18,469 nt of DNA from Bacillota bacterium (GCA_012727415.1 JAAYHI010000182.1:1-18469); one strand, 5' to 3'. Shown: positions 6,886-15,135, numbered from the stretch's first letter. Notes: generated by a model from the sequence alone, not told the origin. Numbers and translations are program-made.

Positions 6886-7455
6886 CTAGAACAGCATGGC
6901 TGCTACTAGCAGGGCCAGGAGCAGGGCATAGCCCCAAAACAGCAGTTTTTGCTTGCCCTCCAGGTGCCGCTGTCTGGAGGCATAGCTCTCCAAAAGCTGT
7001 ATTTTCTCTTCCAGTTGGGAAATAACCGCCCCCTGCTTCCGGATATCCCCCAGGAGGCTTTGTCGACCTTGACTTACTTCCTCCCTCAATTCATCCAGCA
7101 GGCCCAGCAGCTCCCGGCGGCGGAGGCTGAGGTCAGTCCTGAGATTGTCGAGAGCTTTGCCGGTAGCCTGGCTGTGCCGGTGGAGCTCTTCTTGTACCTG
7201 AGCGGCAAATACGGCATTTTCTTCAGCCTGGGCCTGGCGGAACTTTTCCAGAAGACGGAGATCTTCAGCCACCTCTGCCTGGATTTTTTCGGTGCGGGCT
7301 ATTTGGCTGGCCAAGTTTTCCAGGGCTTCATTGCCCCGGGTCAGGAGTGCTTCGGTACTGCGCTGCTGGCTTTTGAGATTGGCAACCCCCTTTTGAAAAT
7401 CCTTCAGGGCTTGTTCTACCTGCAAGTAGAGTTCTGTTGCTCCTTCAGCAGTCAT
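6886..7455 (-). CDS. Coiled-coil protein with C-terminal membrane anchor
   Basis: A 189-residue protein. Residues about 5-165 are polar, rich in E, Q, L, A and R in heptad-like order, and predicted to be nearly all coiled coil. The last 20 residues (KLLFWGYALLLALLVAAMLF) form one membrane segment, so the protein looks tail-anchored with the coiled coil in the cytoplasm. I recognise no named family. It starts at ATG with an AAGGAGGTG site that lies inside the end of the helicase gene; the two frames overlap by 11 bases, so they are translated together. That suggests the pair act together, perhaps tethering the helicase to the membrane (inference). Confidence 0.8.
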   Translation of the reverse strand: MTAEGATELYLQVEQALKDFQKGVANLKSQQRSTEALLTRGNEALENLASQIARTEKIQAEVAEDLRLLEKFRQAQAEENAVFAAQVQEELHRHSQATGKALDNLRTDLSLRRRELLGLLDELREEVSQGRQSLLGDIRKQGAVISQLEEKIQLLESYASRQRHLEGKQKLLFWGYALLLALLVAAMLF

Positions 7456-10030
7456 GGGAGGGCACCTCCTTCAAGACTTGGATTATCTGCTGTAGCAAGG
7501 GCAGCATGAGGGTGAGATGGACTCTGGGATACTGGTCCGGCGGGTCCAGGGCAGCAGCCACTTGCCGGAGGGCTGCAGTATCCAGGGACCCCAGGTATCT
7601 TTCTGCCAGAATGTTGACCACATCGGGGCTGGGCACCCCCGCAAAAAGCTCCGGCACCAGCTGGGGACAATCCTCCAGGGCAATAGCCAGCGCCCCCTCA
7701 AGATTGCGCAGGGCGATGGCCCGAGTATCCGGGTTGACGCAGGCATAGATGCCTGCCAGATAAAGGGCTGCCGGGTTATAAGGCCTGTCCTCCAGCTCCC
7801 GCATCGACCGGACGGTGATGTCGTCGGCAATTTCATGGCTGTTGGCTCTTTTGGCAAGGGTTATGGCCCGGGATAAATCCTGATTGTTCAGGGCCTCTGC
7901 CAGCAGCTCCAGGCTGCGGGTAATCCCGGCTGCCCTGACGGCTTTGGGGGCGGCTTCCAGGGTGATGCCATCGCAATCGCAGAAGTTGCAGCGCTGGTAG
8001 TGAGTGCTGTCGCCAAAATATTGCATGAGGAACCGGCGCCTACAGGTGTCGGTCTTAATATACAGGTGGACGGTGTTGAGCATGTTCAGTTTTTGCGCTT
8101 TGTACATTTCAATGCGATCCGCCACTTGCCCGGCCAGCCAGTGCTTGTTTTCCAGGCTGTTGCACGCAGCCAGCTCTACTTCCAGCAAGAGATCAAACTG
8201 GTCAGTGTCGACTTTACGGTACTCCAGCACTTTATAATCCCGCACTGCCCCCAGCTGTTCCAGGTAGTACAGGTATTTTTGCTGTTGGGAGGACTGCAGG
8301 GCGGGGCAGACATAGCGAAAGAGCACGCCTCCCCGGGCATAGTCCTCCAGCTTGCAGAGGAAGTTGGTAAAACTCCTCAACACCTCCTGCTCGGAAGGAT
8401 ACTCCAGGGCCAGTAAGCCAGCCTGAATGCCGTAGCTGCATTTTTCGCCGCCGGTGTATTCGCATTGCCAGCCATTACAGCAGCCGGGCAGGACTGAGGC
8501 TGAAACTTGAAGGCATTTTTCCTGACGGGGACGGGCAATGATGATTGAATGGGCGTGCTCTCCGTCCCGTCCAGCCCTGCCCGCTTCCTGGTAGTACGCC
8601 TCCAGGGAAGCGGGTGCAGAAAGGTGGACTATGTAATCTATATTCTCTTTATCAATTCCCATGCCATATCCTTTTGTCGCCACCAGCAAGGGGAAGCCAT
8701 TGTTCTTAAATTCGTCCTGTATGGCTATGCGCAAGGCATCGGGAAGCTGAGCATGGTAATGGCGGCAGTCCAGGCCCGTTTCCTGCAGTCTGTGAGCGAC
8801 TTCTTCGCTGCCCAGGGGCTGTGTATACCTGCCCCGGGGGGCAGCATAGGGGGTAAATATTACGCCGGCGCCCCGGGTGTGAATCTCTTCCAGGCTGCAG
8901 TCCAGGACCCGGGGAATTTCGGTATCCAGCATCTTCAGCAGCTCACTGTGATAATCCTCCTCCGGGGCCATCAAGCGCACCTGCAGGCTGATTTCCCTCC
9001 TGTCCAGGGTGTCGGGGGTGATCATATCCTGATAATTGAGTCCCAGTAGGGTGAGAATGTCCTGGCGGACATAGCGGGAGGCAGTAGCGGTCAGGGCGCA
9101 GACCGTGGGGTTTTGCATTCGGGCAAGAAAATGGCGCAGGCGCAGGTACGAGGGCCTGAAATCGTGTCCCCATTCCGAAATGCAATGGGCTTCGTCAATG
9201 GCAACCAGGCTGACGGGGTGGGCGGCCATGGCCTCGGCCAGTTGTTGCTGAAAACTGTCAATCTGCAGGCGTTCGGGAGACAAATAGAGAAGCTTAAGAT
9301 CTCCGGCCTTGAGTTTACCGAGGACAGCTTCTTTTTCTTCGGGGCTTTTGGAACTGTCGATATAATCTGCCCCCAGGATGCCGTTCTTCACCAGGTTGAC
9401 ATACTGATCCCGCATGAGAGATTTTAAGGGACTGACTACCAGGGTAATGCCCGGCAAGAGCAAGGCGGGAAGCTGAAAACACAGGGATTTCCCTGCCCCC
9501 GTAGGCAGGATTGCCAAGGTATTCTTTCCCTGGCTCAAGCGTTCCAGGATTTCATACTGGCCCTGCCTGAGACTGGTGAACCCCCAAATCCTGTTTACCA
9601 GCCACGCCGCCAGTTGGGGTGTTAGGAAGTATTTCTGTTGCCGGTAAGGGGAACAGCGGCCCGTCTGCAAGGGCGGCAGAAAGCAGGAGAGTGAACCGTC
9701 TGGATTGACAGGGATGATATCTTCCTCAACCTCCAGAGGAAGAACTTCCAACCAGGGATGCTGAGTTTTTGTGGCCCAGTTGAGATGCACCCGGGTTTTT
9801 TCACCGGAGTAAAAGCAGCGTATGGCCCCGTAAAGACTTAACATATCCAGCAGCGGCTTATTGAGGCCCAGCCCCGGAGGCACTCTAAAGTGCCAGCTCC
9901 GCGGGGGTTGTGCCGTCAGGCGGATCAGGTCCGACGCCAGGGTCTGAGCGGGACTGCCGGGCAACTGCCGTGCCCTGGGGGTAATGAAGCTCAGGAGGTA
10001 GCGGAAAATAATGCTGATTGTCCTTTCCAT
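7445..10030 (-). CDS. RecQ-family ATP-dependent DNA helicase, atypical architecture
   Basis: An 861-residue superfamily 2 helicase, expected to unwind DNA 3' to 5' using ATP. Motifs by residue: Walker A PTGAGKS 176-182, motif II DEAH 279-282 followed by the RecQ signature CISEWGHDFRPSY, motif III TATAS 314-318, GYGMGIDK about 454-461, and motif VI QEAGRAGRDG 481-490. A RecQ-type zinc element appears late: C663, then C681, C684 and C686, with the last spacing one residue shorter than usual. Unusual parts are an N-terminal domain of about 145 residues, an insertion (about 500-660) holding C506, C517, C518, C523 and C531, and a helical C-terminal region of about 175 residues without a recognisable HRDC domain. 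E. coli RecQ is about 610 residues. The ATG follows AAAGGG. The downstream coiled-coil gene overlaps its end. Confidence 0.9.
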   Translation of the reverse strand: MERTISIIFRYLLSFITPRARQLPGSPAQTLASDLIRLTAQPPRSWHFRVPPGLGLNKPLLDMLSLYGAIRCFYSGEKTRVHLNWATKTQHPWLEVLPLEVEEDIIPVNPDGSLSCFLPPLQTGRCSPYRQQKYFLTPQLAAWLVNRIWGFTSLRQGQYEILERLSQGKNTLAILPTGAGKSLCFQLPALLLPGITLVVSPLKSLMRDQYVNLVKNGILGADYIDSSKSPEEKEAVLGKLKAGDLKLLYLSPERLQIDSFQQQLAEAMAAHPVSLVAIDEAHCISEWGHDFRPSYLRLRHFLARMQNPTVCALTATASRYVRQDILTLLGLNYQDMITPDTLDRREISLQVRLMAPEEDYHSELLKMLDTEIPRVLDCSLEEIHTRGAGVIFTPYAAPRGRYTQPLGSEEVAHRLQETGLDCRHYHAQLPDALRIAIQDEFKNNGFPLLVATKGYGMGIDKENIDYIVHLSAPASLEAYYQEAGRAGRDGEHAHSIIIARPRQEKCLQVSASVLPGCCNGWQCEYTGGEKCSYGIQAGLLALEYPSEQEVLRSFTNFLCKLEDYARGGVLFRYVCPALQSSQQQKYLYYLEQLGAVRDYKVLEYRKVDTDQFDLLLEVELAACNSLENKHWLAGQVADRIEMYKAQKLNMLNTVHLYIKTDTCRRRFLMQYFGDSTHYQRCNFCDCDGITLEAAPKAVRAAGITRSLELLAEALNNQDLSRAITLAKRANSHEIADDITVRSMRELEDRPYNPAALYLAGIYACVNPDTRAIALRNLEGALAIALEDCPQLVPELFAGVPSPDVVNILAERYLGSLDTAALRQVAAALDPPDQYPRVHLTLMLPLLQQIIQVLKEVPSHDC

Positions 10031-10182
10031 TGAAACAACCCTTTCTAACAGTTTGTAACGGGGTTACTCACTAATTTCCACAACAACAATCTATTTCCTG
10101 CCTGATGATTATTAATTATCACCTTCCTTTTTGCAGGGAACGGGGAAAATTAGGCGAATTAAATAAGGTGGAGGGGATGTAT

Positions 10183-11019
10183 ATGCTGCGAAAAAAAATA
10201 GACAGTTGGGGAAGATTCACCTTCTCCCTCCTGGTTTTTTGGGCAGTTCTCTGCCTCAGCAACGGCTTTTTTTCTGACCTTGCCCGCTTGAACGGCAGAT
10301 TGACTTTAGCGGCTGTAGAGTCTGGCTATATTGCAGCCATGCGGGGCATTTTTCTCTTGCTGATATTAGCGGCCACCCTGTCGATGACGGCCTTGGTGCG
10401 CCGGGGGCTAATCATTGTTCCCCTGGTATGGGCGGCCAATTGCCTGCGCTTCTCCCTGGCGGGCTCATATCAGGCGATGCTGAAGTACATATTTTTTGTG
10501 TCCGAGCTTCTGAACTTGCTGCTCTTGATTTTCCTGCCCATAGTACTGGTCATCCTATTGTGGTGGTCCCTGGATAATCTGGACCCCTCTTTGCAGGCAG
10601 GGAAACTCGCAGTACCGGGCTTATGGGCACTATTGGTTGTTACGGTGTCTGCCGGCAATTATTTTGTCTGGCACTGGTCCCATTCCTTTGGCATAGACTT
10701 AACGCCACCCCATTATTCCCTGCTGTTATTGCTCACTGGCTTGGGACTTGCAGTCTTGCTTACGAGACATCGCCCCTGGGAAGCCCTGCTCTTGTACTTC
10801 CTCGGGTTACTCCTGCCAGCTGTCATCCCCATGGCTCTGTTAGGTTGGTACGATGGCCTCGGCATATATCTGACAATTCTCTTGCCTTTTGCCCATGGCG
10901 GGTTTTTCAGTGTGTGGCTGGAGCTGATGCTGTTGCTTGCCGGCCCGATTTTGCTGGTCCTGGTTCTGAGCCAGTACTATAATTGGAAACGGGGGCAAAA
11001 ATTAATTGAAATAATCTAA
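10183..11019 (+). CDS. Hypothetical polytopic membrane protein
   Basis: A protein of about 278 residues with around eight or nine hydrophobic segments (roughly 11-30, 52-72, 75-93, 104-128, 143-162, 178-194, 199-220, 228-245 and 247-266) and short loops. The start is basic (MLRKKIDSWGR) and the tail is basic (YNWKRGQK), so both ends are probably cytoplasmic or peripheral. No transporter or enzyme motif is visible and I cannot name a family. ATG at 10183 is preferred because GGAGG sits 8 bases before it; ATG at 10177 directly touches that site, and an ATG at 10105 has none. It diverges from the helicase gene and is followed after 78 bases by a GNAT gene. Confidence 0.72.
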   Translation: MLRKKIDSWGRFTFSLLVFWAVLCLSNGFFSDLARLNGRLTLAAVESGYIAAMRGIFLLLILAATLSMTALVRRGLIIVPLVWAANCLRFSLAGSYQAMLKYIFFVSELLNLLLLIFLPIVLVILLWWSLDNLDPSLQAGKLAVPGLWALLVVTVSAGNYFVWHWSHSFGIDLTPPHYSLLLLLTGLGLAVLLTRHRPWEALLLYFLGLLLPAVIPMALLGWYDGLGIYLTILLPFAHGGFFSVWLELMLLLAGPILLVLVLSQYYNWKRGQKLIEII

Positions 11020-11097
11020 CTGGAACTCCTTTCCCGGGCAGGAATTTTCAAAACGTCCGTTGAAATATATTTGTAATATTTTTATGGGGGGTGGGAC

Positions 11098-12000
11098 GTG
11101 GTGGATGTTGTGAATTATTCCAATCAATTTTTACCCCACGTCATTCGTCTTTTCTGTCCCGGAGATATTCGCATCGACGGGAAGCTTGATTTTTTCCGGC
11201 AGACTTTTGCCTTGTATCAGCCAGGCCCCGAGGAGTCCTGTTTGCTGGCAAAGGGCAGCGATGGGCTGCTGGCCTGCGTATATCTGGTTTCTTTCGAAAA
11301 AGTCCAGCCCGGCTTGATTTTCATTAAACTAGCTGTGGACAGAAAAATGGGGGAAGAGGATTTTACTGAGTTTTGGGAGCAGTGTCTGGCCCTGGCAAGG
11401 ACTTTGGCCAAGGGGCAGCTTATGTTGCGGGTGGAAGTAACCGGCAATCACGTGGTGAATTTTTTGGCGGCAAAGGGGTTGAAGGTTTCCCGGGAAATGC
11501 AGGAACTATATGCCTCCCTGGATCAACTGCCCCAAGAGCCCAATGCAGGGGACGGGGATTTTAAAGTTGTATCCCTGGCCCAGCAGCCTGATCTTGAAGC
11601 CCTGTGGCTGAACACCTTCAATCAGGGCTCTAATACCCCCTGGGATATTCCCCCTCTGGACAGTGGTTGCCTTGACCGCATGCGGCAGGAGTCTGTCTTT
11701 GATGCTGACACATTTTGGGTGGGGTTCAGCGGCGGCGAGGCGGTGGTTGCTCAATTTTATTCAATAGCTGATAAAAATGAGGGCGTTGTTCGCATTTATA
11801 TGTCCTCCCCCCGCAGCCGGGCATTTGGCCGGCGCATGCTCAAAGAGACTCTCAGCGCCCTGGAACAAAAGGGATTCAGCAAGGCAATACTCTATGCTGA
11901 TGCTGCCAGCCAGGCTACTAACCTGCTGTATAAAATGCTGGGTTTTCTGCCCCAGGGGAAAAAGATGCTAATGGAATGCCTCCTGCCGGCAAGGCCATAA
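11098..12000 (+). CDS. Tandem-GNAT acetyltransferase-like protein
   Basis: A 300-residue protein with two GNAT-like halves. The first (about 1-140) shows the strand VQPGLIFIKLAVD followed by a helix and the late VVNFLAAKGLKV turn, but no clear acetyl-CoA loop, so it is probably inactive. The second (about 153-297) has VRIYMSSPRSRAFGRRMLKET (about 231-251), where R-x-x-G-x-R stands in for the pyrophosphate loop, and ends with the typical NLLYKMLGFLPQG. The substrate is unknown. It begins with two consecutive GTG codons after GGGGGGTGG; the exact one used is uncertain. It ends 34 bases before a bidirectional terminator. Confidence 0.75.
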   Translation: MVDVVNYSNQFLPHVIRLFCPGDIRIDGKLDFFRQTFALYQPGPEESCLLAKGSDGLLACVYLVSFEKVQPGLIFIKLAVDRKMGEEDFTEFWEQCLALARTLAKGQLMLRVEVTGNHVVNFLAAKGLKVSREMQELYASLDQLPQEPNAGDGDFKVVSLAQQPDLEALWLNTFNQGSNTPWDIPPLDSGCLDRMRQESVFDADTFWVGFSGGEAVVAQFYSIADKNEGVVRIYMSSPRSRAFGRRMLKETLSALEQKGFSKAILYADAASQATNLLYKMLGFLPQGKKMLMECLLPARP

Positions 12001-12033
12001 ATTCGGCAGTTGCCGGACAACCCATAATATCAA

Positions 12034-12061
12034 AAAAAAAACCGGAAATCCGGTTTTTTTT
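12034..12061. terminator. Bidirectional intrinsic terminator
   Basis: An A-run, CCGG stem, AAAT loop, CCGG stem and T-run (12034-12061) read as an intrinsic terminator on both strands. It serves the plus-strand GNAT gene and the convergent zinc-ribbon gene, whose stop codon lies at the edge of the T run. Confidence 0.87.
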
Positions 12062-12332
12062 AGCGGCGAGAGAAGCAGGTGCTGCAGTAAACAGGTTCGC
12101 CGGTAGTGGGCTTAAAGGGCACTTGTGTTTCGGCGCCGCATTCGGCACAGATAGCAGAGTGCATTTCCCGGGGGCCTCCGGCACGTTCCCGGCGCCTGCG
12201 AGAACGGCAGTCGGGGCACCGGCCAGGCTCATTGGCAAAGCCCTTTTGGGCGTAAAATTCCTGTTCGCCTGCGGTGAAGACAAATTCTGCTCCACAATCA
12301 CGGCACTGCAGGGTCTTGTCGGCAAATTCCAT
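12060..12332 (-). CDS. Double zinc-ribbon protein
   Basis: A 90-residue protein with four CxxC pairs: C10/C13, C39/C42, C62/C65 and C83/C86. These form two zinc ribbons joined by a basic linker (CRSRRRRERAGG). The C-terminal ribbon has the pattern CAECGAETQVPFKP..EPVYCSTCF, which is common in small bacterial zinc-ribbon proteins of unknown role. The basic linker suggests nucleic-acid contact (inference). It starts at ATG with AAAGGAGGTT upstream and has its own promoter on the minus strand about 100 bases away. It shares a terminator with the tandem-GNAT gene. Confidence 0.88.
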   Translation of the reverse strand: MEFADKTLQCRDCGAEFVFTAGEQEFYAQKGFANEPGRCPDCRSRRRRERAGGPREMHSAICAECGAETQVPFKPTTGEPVYCSTCFSRR

Positions 12333-12436
12333 GGTAAATAACCTCCTTTGGTTTGGCCCTGTTTGGACTGACAGCCGAATAAACCTAAAGGGGTAGATTT
12401 ACCAGGAGCAGCCAAAAAATTTCAGGGTTCACCAGT

Positions 12437-12465
12437 ATTATACTCTATGGAAAATTCTAATGCAA
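12437..12465 (-). promoter_or_regulatory. Promoter of the zinc-ribbon gene
   Basis: On the minus strand TTGCAT (12460-12465) and an exact TATAAT (12437-12442) are 17 bases apart. Transcription would start near 12430, leaving a leader of about 100 bases in which I see no further structure. Confidence 0.66.
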
Positions 12466-12529
12466 CAAAAATGTTATAAATGAATTCGATTTTTAATAAA
12501 CTGGTTTTACCATAATAAGCGGGAGGAAC

Positions 12530-12558
12530 TTGTCACTGGGATGGAGAATAAGTATAGG
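12530..12558 (+). promoter_or_regulatory. Possible promoter of the CoA-transferase operon
   Basis: TTGTCA (12530-12535) and TATAGG (12553-12558) are 17 bases apart, putting the start about 20 bases before the GTG of the first gene. The -10 is weak, so this is tentative. It would be divergent from the zinc-ribbon promoter. Confidence 0.4.
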
Positions 12559-12584
12559 ACTTTACTAAAGATGGAGGTGTTTGG

Positions 12585-13238
12585 GTGAAACCTATTATTA
12601 ATTTTGAACAGGCTGCCAGAATGATTGAATCCGGCAGCCGTGTTATGATCGGCGGTTTTCTGGCCGCTGGCAGCCCCCATGGTATCATTGGGAAATTAGT
12701 GGAATTGGGAACAGGCAATTTAACTGTCATCGCCAATGATACCGGTTTCCCGGACAAGGGGATTGGCCGCCTGGTTGTCAACCGCCAGGTGAGCAAGGTC
12801 ATAGCCTCCCATATAGGCACCAACCCCCCCACCGGTGAACAAATGAATGCAGGTGAACTGGAAGTGCAATTAATTCCCCAGGGAACGCTGGCAGAACAGA
12901 TCAGGGCTGCAGGGTCTGGCCTGGGCGGCGTGCTGACGCCGACAGGGCTGGGAACAGTTGCCGAAGAAGGCAATGAAGTTATTACAATTGATGGCAAAGA
13001 ATACATCCTCGCCAAGCCAATTTTTGCCGATGTGGCCCTTATTAAGGCCCATAAGGCCGACACCCATGGCAACTTGGTTTATCGGCGTTCTGCCCGCAAC
13101 TTCAATCCCCTTCTAGCTATGGCCGCCAAGCTGGTATTGGCCGAAGTCGAGGAGATTGTGGAGCCAGGTGAAATAGATCCTGACCACGTAATCACTCCTG
13201 GTATTTTTGTCGATTACCTGGTAAGGGAGGGTGAATAA
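12585..13238 (+). CDS. atoD: Acetoacetate-type CoA-transferase, subunit A
   Basis: A 217-residue alpha subunit of a two-subunit family I CoA-transferase. It moves CoA from acetyl-CoA or butyryl-CoA to acetoacetate, or the reverse. The N-terminal nucleotide-binding loop VMIGGFLAAGSPHGI (about 20-34) and the GLGGVLTPTGLGT stretch (about 107-119) are characteristic, as is ADTHGNLVYRRSARNFNP. Start GTG with GATGGAGGTG upstream. Subunit B begins one base after its stop and a thiolase follows, an AtoD-AtoA-AtoB order that supports acetoacetate use. The related 3-oxoacid (PcaI/SCOT) enzymes are an alternative, but no aromatic-degradation genes are near. Confidence 0.92.
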   Translation: MKPIINFEQAARMIESGSRVMIGGFLAAGSPHGIIGKLVELGTGNLTVIANDTGFPDKGIGRLVVNRQVSKVIASHIGTNPPTGEQMNAGELEVQLIPQGTLAEQIRAAGSGLGGVLTPTGLGTVAEEGNEVITIDGKEYILAKPIFADVALIKAHKADTHGNLVYRRSARNFNPLLAMAAKLVLAEVEEIVEPGEIDPDHVITPGIFVDYLVREGE

Positions 13239-13239
13239 C

Positions 13240-13902
13240 ATGGATGAAAAGATGGCGAAAAGGGTCATGATTGCCCGCCGGGTCGCCAAGGAGTTTTCCG
13301 ACGGAGATGTTGTCAACCTGGGTATTGGTCTGCCCACCATGGTGGCAAACTATATTCCCGAAGGCGTCCACGTCATTTTACAGTCGGAAAACGGGTTTTT
13401 GGGAGTGGGGCCGGCACCGGCGCCGGAGGAAGTCGATGAAGATATTGTCAACGCCGGAGGTCAGCCGGTGACAATTCTCCCCGGGGGCAGTTGCTTTGAC
13501 AGTGCAACTTCCTTTGCAATAATCCGGGGCGGGCATGTTGATGCCACCGTCCTTGGCGCTTTGGAGGTTGACGCCCATGGTAACCTGGCCAACTGGATGA
13601 TACCGGGAAAAATGGTTCCCGGAATGGGTGGCGCCATGGACCTGGTGGTGGGAGCGCGCAAAGTAATTGTCGCCACTGAGCATGTTGCCAAAAACGGCTC
13701 CCCGAAAATCCTTGCTGAATGCACGCTTCCCCTGACGGCGAAGGGGCAGGTCACCCATATCATTACCGACATGGCAGTGATTGAAAAGACCCCTGAGGGC
13801 CTTATGCTCAAGGAGTTGGCCCCTGGAGTCAGTGTTGAGGATGTTGTGGCAAACACCGGGGTAGAACTGATCATTCCCGAGGAAATAGGCTTGATGGAAT
13901 AA
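13240..13902 (+). CDS. atoA: Acetoacetate-type CoA-transferase, subunit B
   Basis: A 220-residue beta subunit that carries the catalytic glutamate in the SENG motif (E50, within LQSENGFLGVG). GALEVDAHGNLANWMIPGKMVPGMGGAMDLV is present (about 107-137), the conserved core of CtfB/AtoA-type subunits. The glutamate forms the enzyme-CoA thioester during transfer. ATG at 13240 is chosen because AAGGGAGG lies 9 bases before it; a GTG at 13231 directly abuts that site. It follows subunit A by one base and precedes the thiolase by 18 bases, so all three are one operon. Confidence 0.94.
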   Translation: MDEKMAKRVMIARRVAKEFSDGDVVNLGIGLPTMVANYIPEGVHVILQSENGFLGVGPAPAPEEVDEDIVNAGGQPVTILPGGSCFDSATSFAIIRGGHVDATVLGALEVDAHGNLANWMIPGKMVPGMGGAMDLVVGARKVIVATEHVAKNGSPKILAECTLPLTAKGQVTHIITDMAVIEKTPEGLMLKELAPGVSVEDVVANTGVELIIPEEIGLME

Positions 13903-13920
13903 AATTTGGAGGTGCTGTAA

Positions 13921-15099
13921 TTGGATAAAGTAGTAATTGCGTCGGCAGTGCGGACCCCTATTGGCAACTATGGCGGGAGCCTCAAGGACATCAGTGCAGT
14001 TGCCCTGGGGGAAATAGTCTACCGGGAAGCAATCAGGAGAGCTGGTCTGGAGCCCAGCCAGATTGACGAAGTTATTATGGGCAATGTCCTCCAGGGGGGT
14101 CAGGGGCAGAACCCTGCCCGCCAGGCGGCACTGAAGGCGGGACTGCCTGAAGAGACTACTGCCATGACCATTAACATGGTGTGCGGCTCCGGCTTGCGGG
14201 CTGTAGCCCTGGCGGCACAAGCCATCAGGACTGGGGAAGCCGAAATAGTCCTGGCCGGCGGTTTTGAAAGCATGAGCACTGCTCCCTACTATCTCGACAA
14301 GGCCCGCTGGGGTTACAGGATGGGCAACGGTGCTTTAGTGGACGGCATGATTAAAGACGGCCTTTGGTGCGCCATGGGAGACACCCATATGGGTATTACC
14401 GCCGAGAACCTGGCAGAGAAATACCAGCTTAGCCGCGAAGAGCAAGACGCCTTTGCCGCTGAAAGCCAGCGCAAGGCCCAGGAGGCAATTGCTGCCAAGC
14501 GCTTTGCCGAGGAAATCGTGCCGGTGGAAATCCCGCAACGCAAGGGAGATCCCACCATTTTTGACACTGACGAGTTCCTGCGGGCAGGAGTAACTGTCGA
14601 ATCTCTGTCCCGGCTGCGTCCCGCCTTTAAGAAGGACGGCACGGTTACCGCCGGCAACGCCTCCGGTATTAACGACGGGGCAGCTGCCCTGGTGCTGATG
14701 ACGGAAGCCAAGGCCAAAGAGTTAGGCATCACTCCCCTGGCGACCTTTGTCGCCTCTGCCCATGCCGGTGTTGCCCCTGAGATTATGGGCATTGGCCCTG
14801 CCAGTGCTGTGCGCAATGTGTTGACCAAGACAGGTTTGACCCTGGAAGATATTGACTTAATCGAAGCCAACGAAGCCTTTGCCGCCCAGGCCCTGGCTGT
14901 CAACAAAGAATTGGGCTGGAACACTGACATCATCAACGTCAATGGCGGCGCCATTGCTCTTGGCCACCCCATTGGCGCCAGTGGGGCCAGGATTCTCATT
15001 ACCCTCCTCTACGAAATGAAGCGGCGCCAGGTGAAGACCGGCCTGGCCACTCTTTGCATTGGCGGTGGCATGGGTATAGCCGCTGTTGTGCAACGCTAA
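13921..15099 (+). CDS. atoB: Acetyl-CoA acetyltransferase (thiolase)
   Basis: A 392-residue thiolase that splits acetoacetyl-CoA into two acetyl-CoA, or condenses them. The catalytic residues are in place: nucleophile C88 (NMVCGSGLRA), H349 (GHPIGASG) and C379 (CIGGGMG). NEAFAAQ is also present. Length and motifs fit degradative/biosynthetic acetyl-CoA acetyltransferases. Start TTG, with GGAGGTG 8 bases upstream. As third gene after the CoA-transferase it completes acetoacetate to acetyl-CoA conversion. The same set could act in acetoacetate/acetone formation or butyrate metabolism, but no further genes of those routes are in the window. A strong terminator follows. Confidence 0.96.
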   Translation: MDKVVIASAVRTPIGNYGGSLKDISAVALGEIVYREAIRRAGLEPSQIDEVIMGNVLQGGQGQNPARQAALKAGLPEETTAMTINMVCGSGLRAVALAAQAIRTGEAEIVLAGGFESMSTAPYYLDKARWGYRMGNGALVDGMIKDGLWCAMGDTHMGITAENLAEKYQLSREEQDAFAAESQRKAQEAIAAKRFAEEIVPVEIPQRKGDPTIFDTDEFLRAGVTVESLSRLRPAFKKDGTVTAGNASGINDGAAALVLMTEAKAKELGITPLATFVASAHAGVAPEIMGIGPASAVRNVLTKTGLTLEDIDLIEANEAFAAQALAVNKELGWNTDIINVNGGAIALGHPIGASGARILITLLYEMKRRQVKTGLATLCIGGGMGIAAVVQR

Positions 15100-15106
15100 T
15101 AATGTT

Positions 15107-15135
15107 AAGGGGTCCAGGTGGCCCCTTTTTCTTTT
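15107..15135 (+). terminator. Intrinsic terminator of the CoA-transferase/thiolase operon
   Basis: AAGGGG (15107-15112) pairs with CCCCTT (15122-15127), with TC/GG extending the stem and a CAGGT loop, followed by TTTTTCTTTTT. Confidence 0.86.

Noticed and set aside
11021..11049. Imperfect hairpin AACTCCT/AGGAATT after the polytopic membrane protein
   Set aside because: It has one mismatch, a long loop and only a short T run, so I do not call it a terminator.
12530..12568. Twelve-codon leader peptide (TTG start after GGGAGGA) before the CoA-transferase operon
   Set aside because: It overlaps the proposed -35/-10 elements, has no run of regulatory codons and no attenuator hairpin follows.
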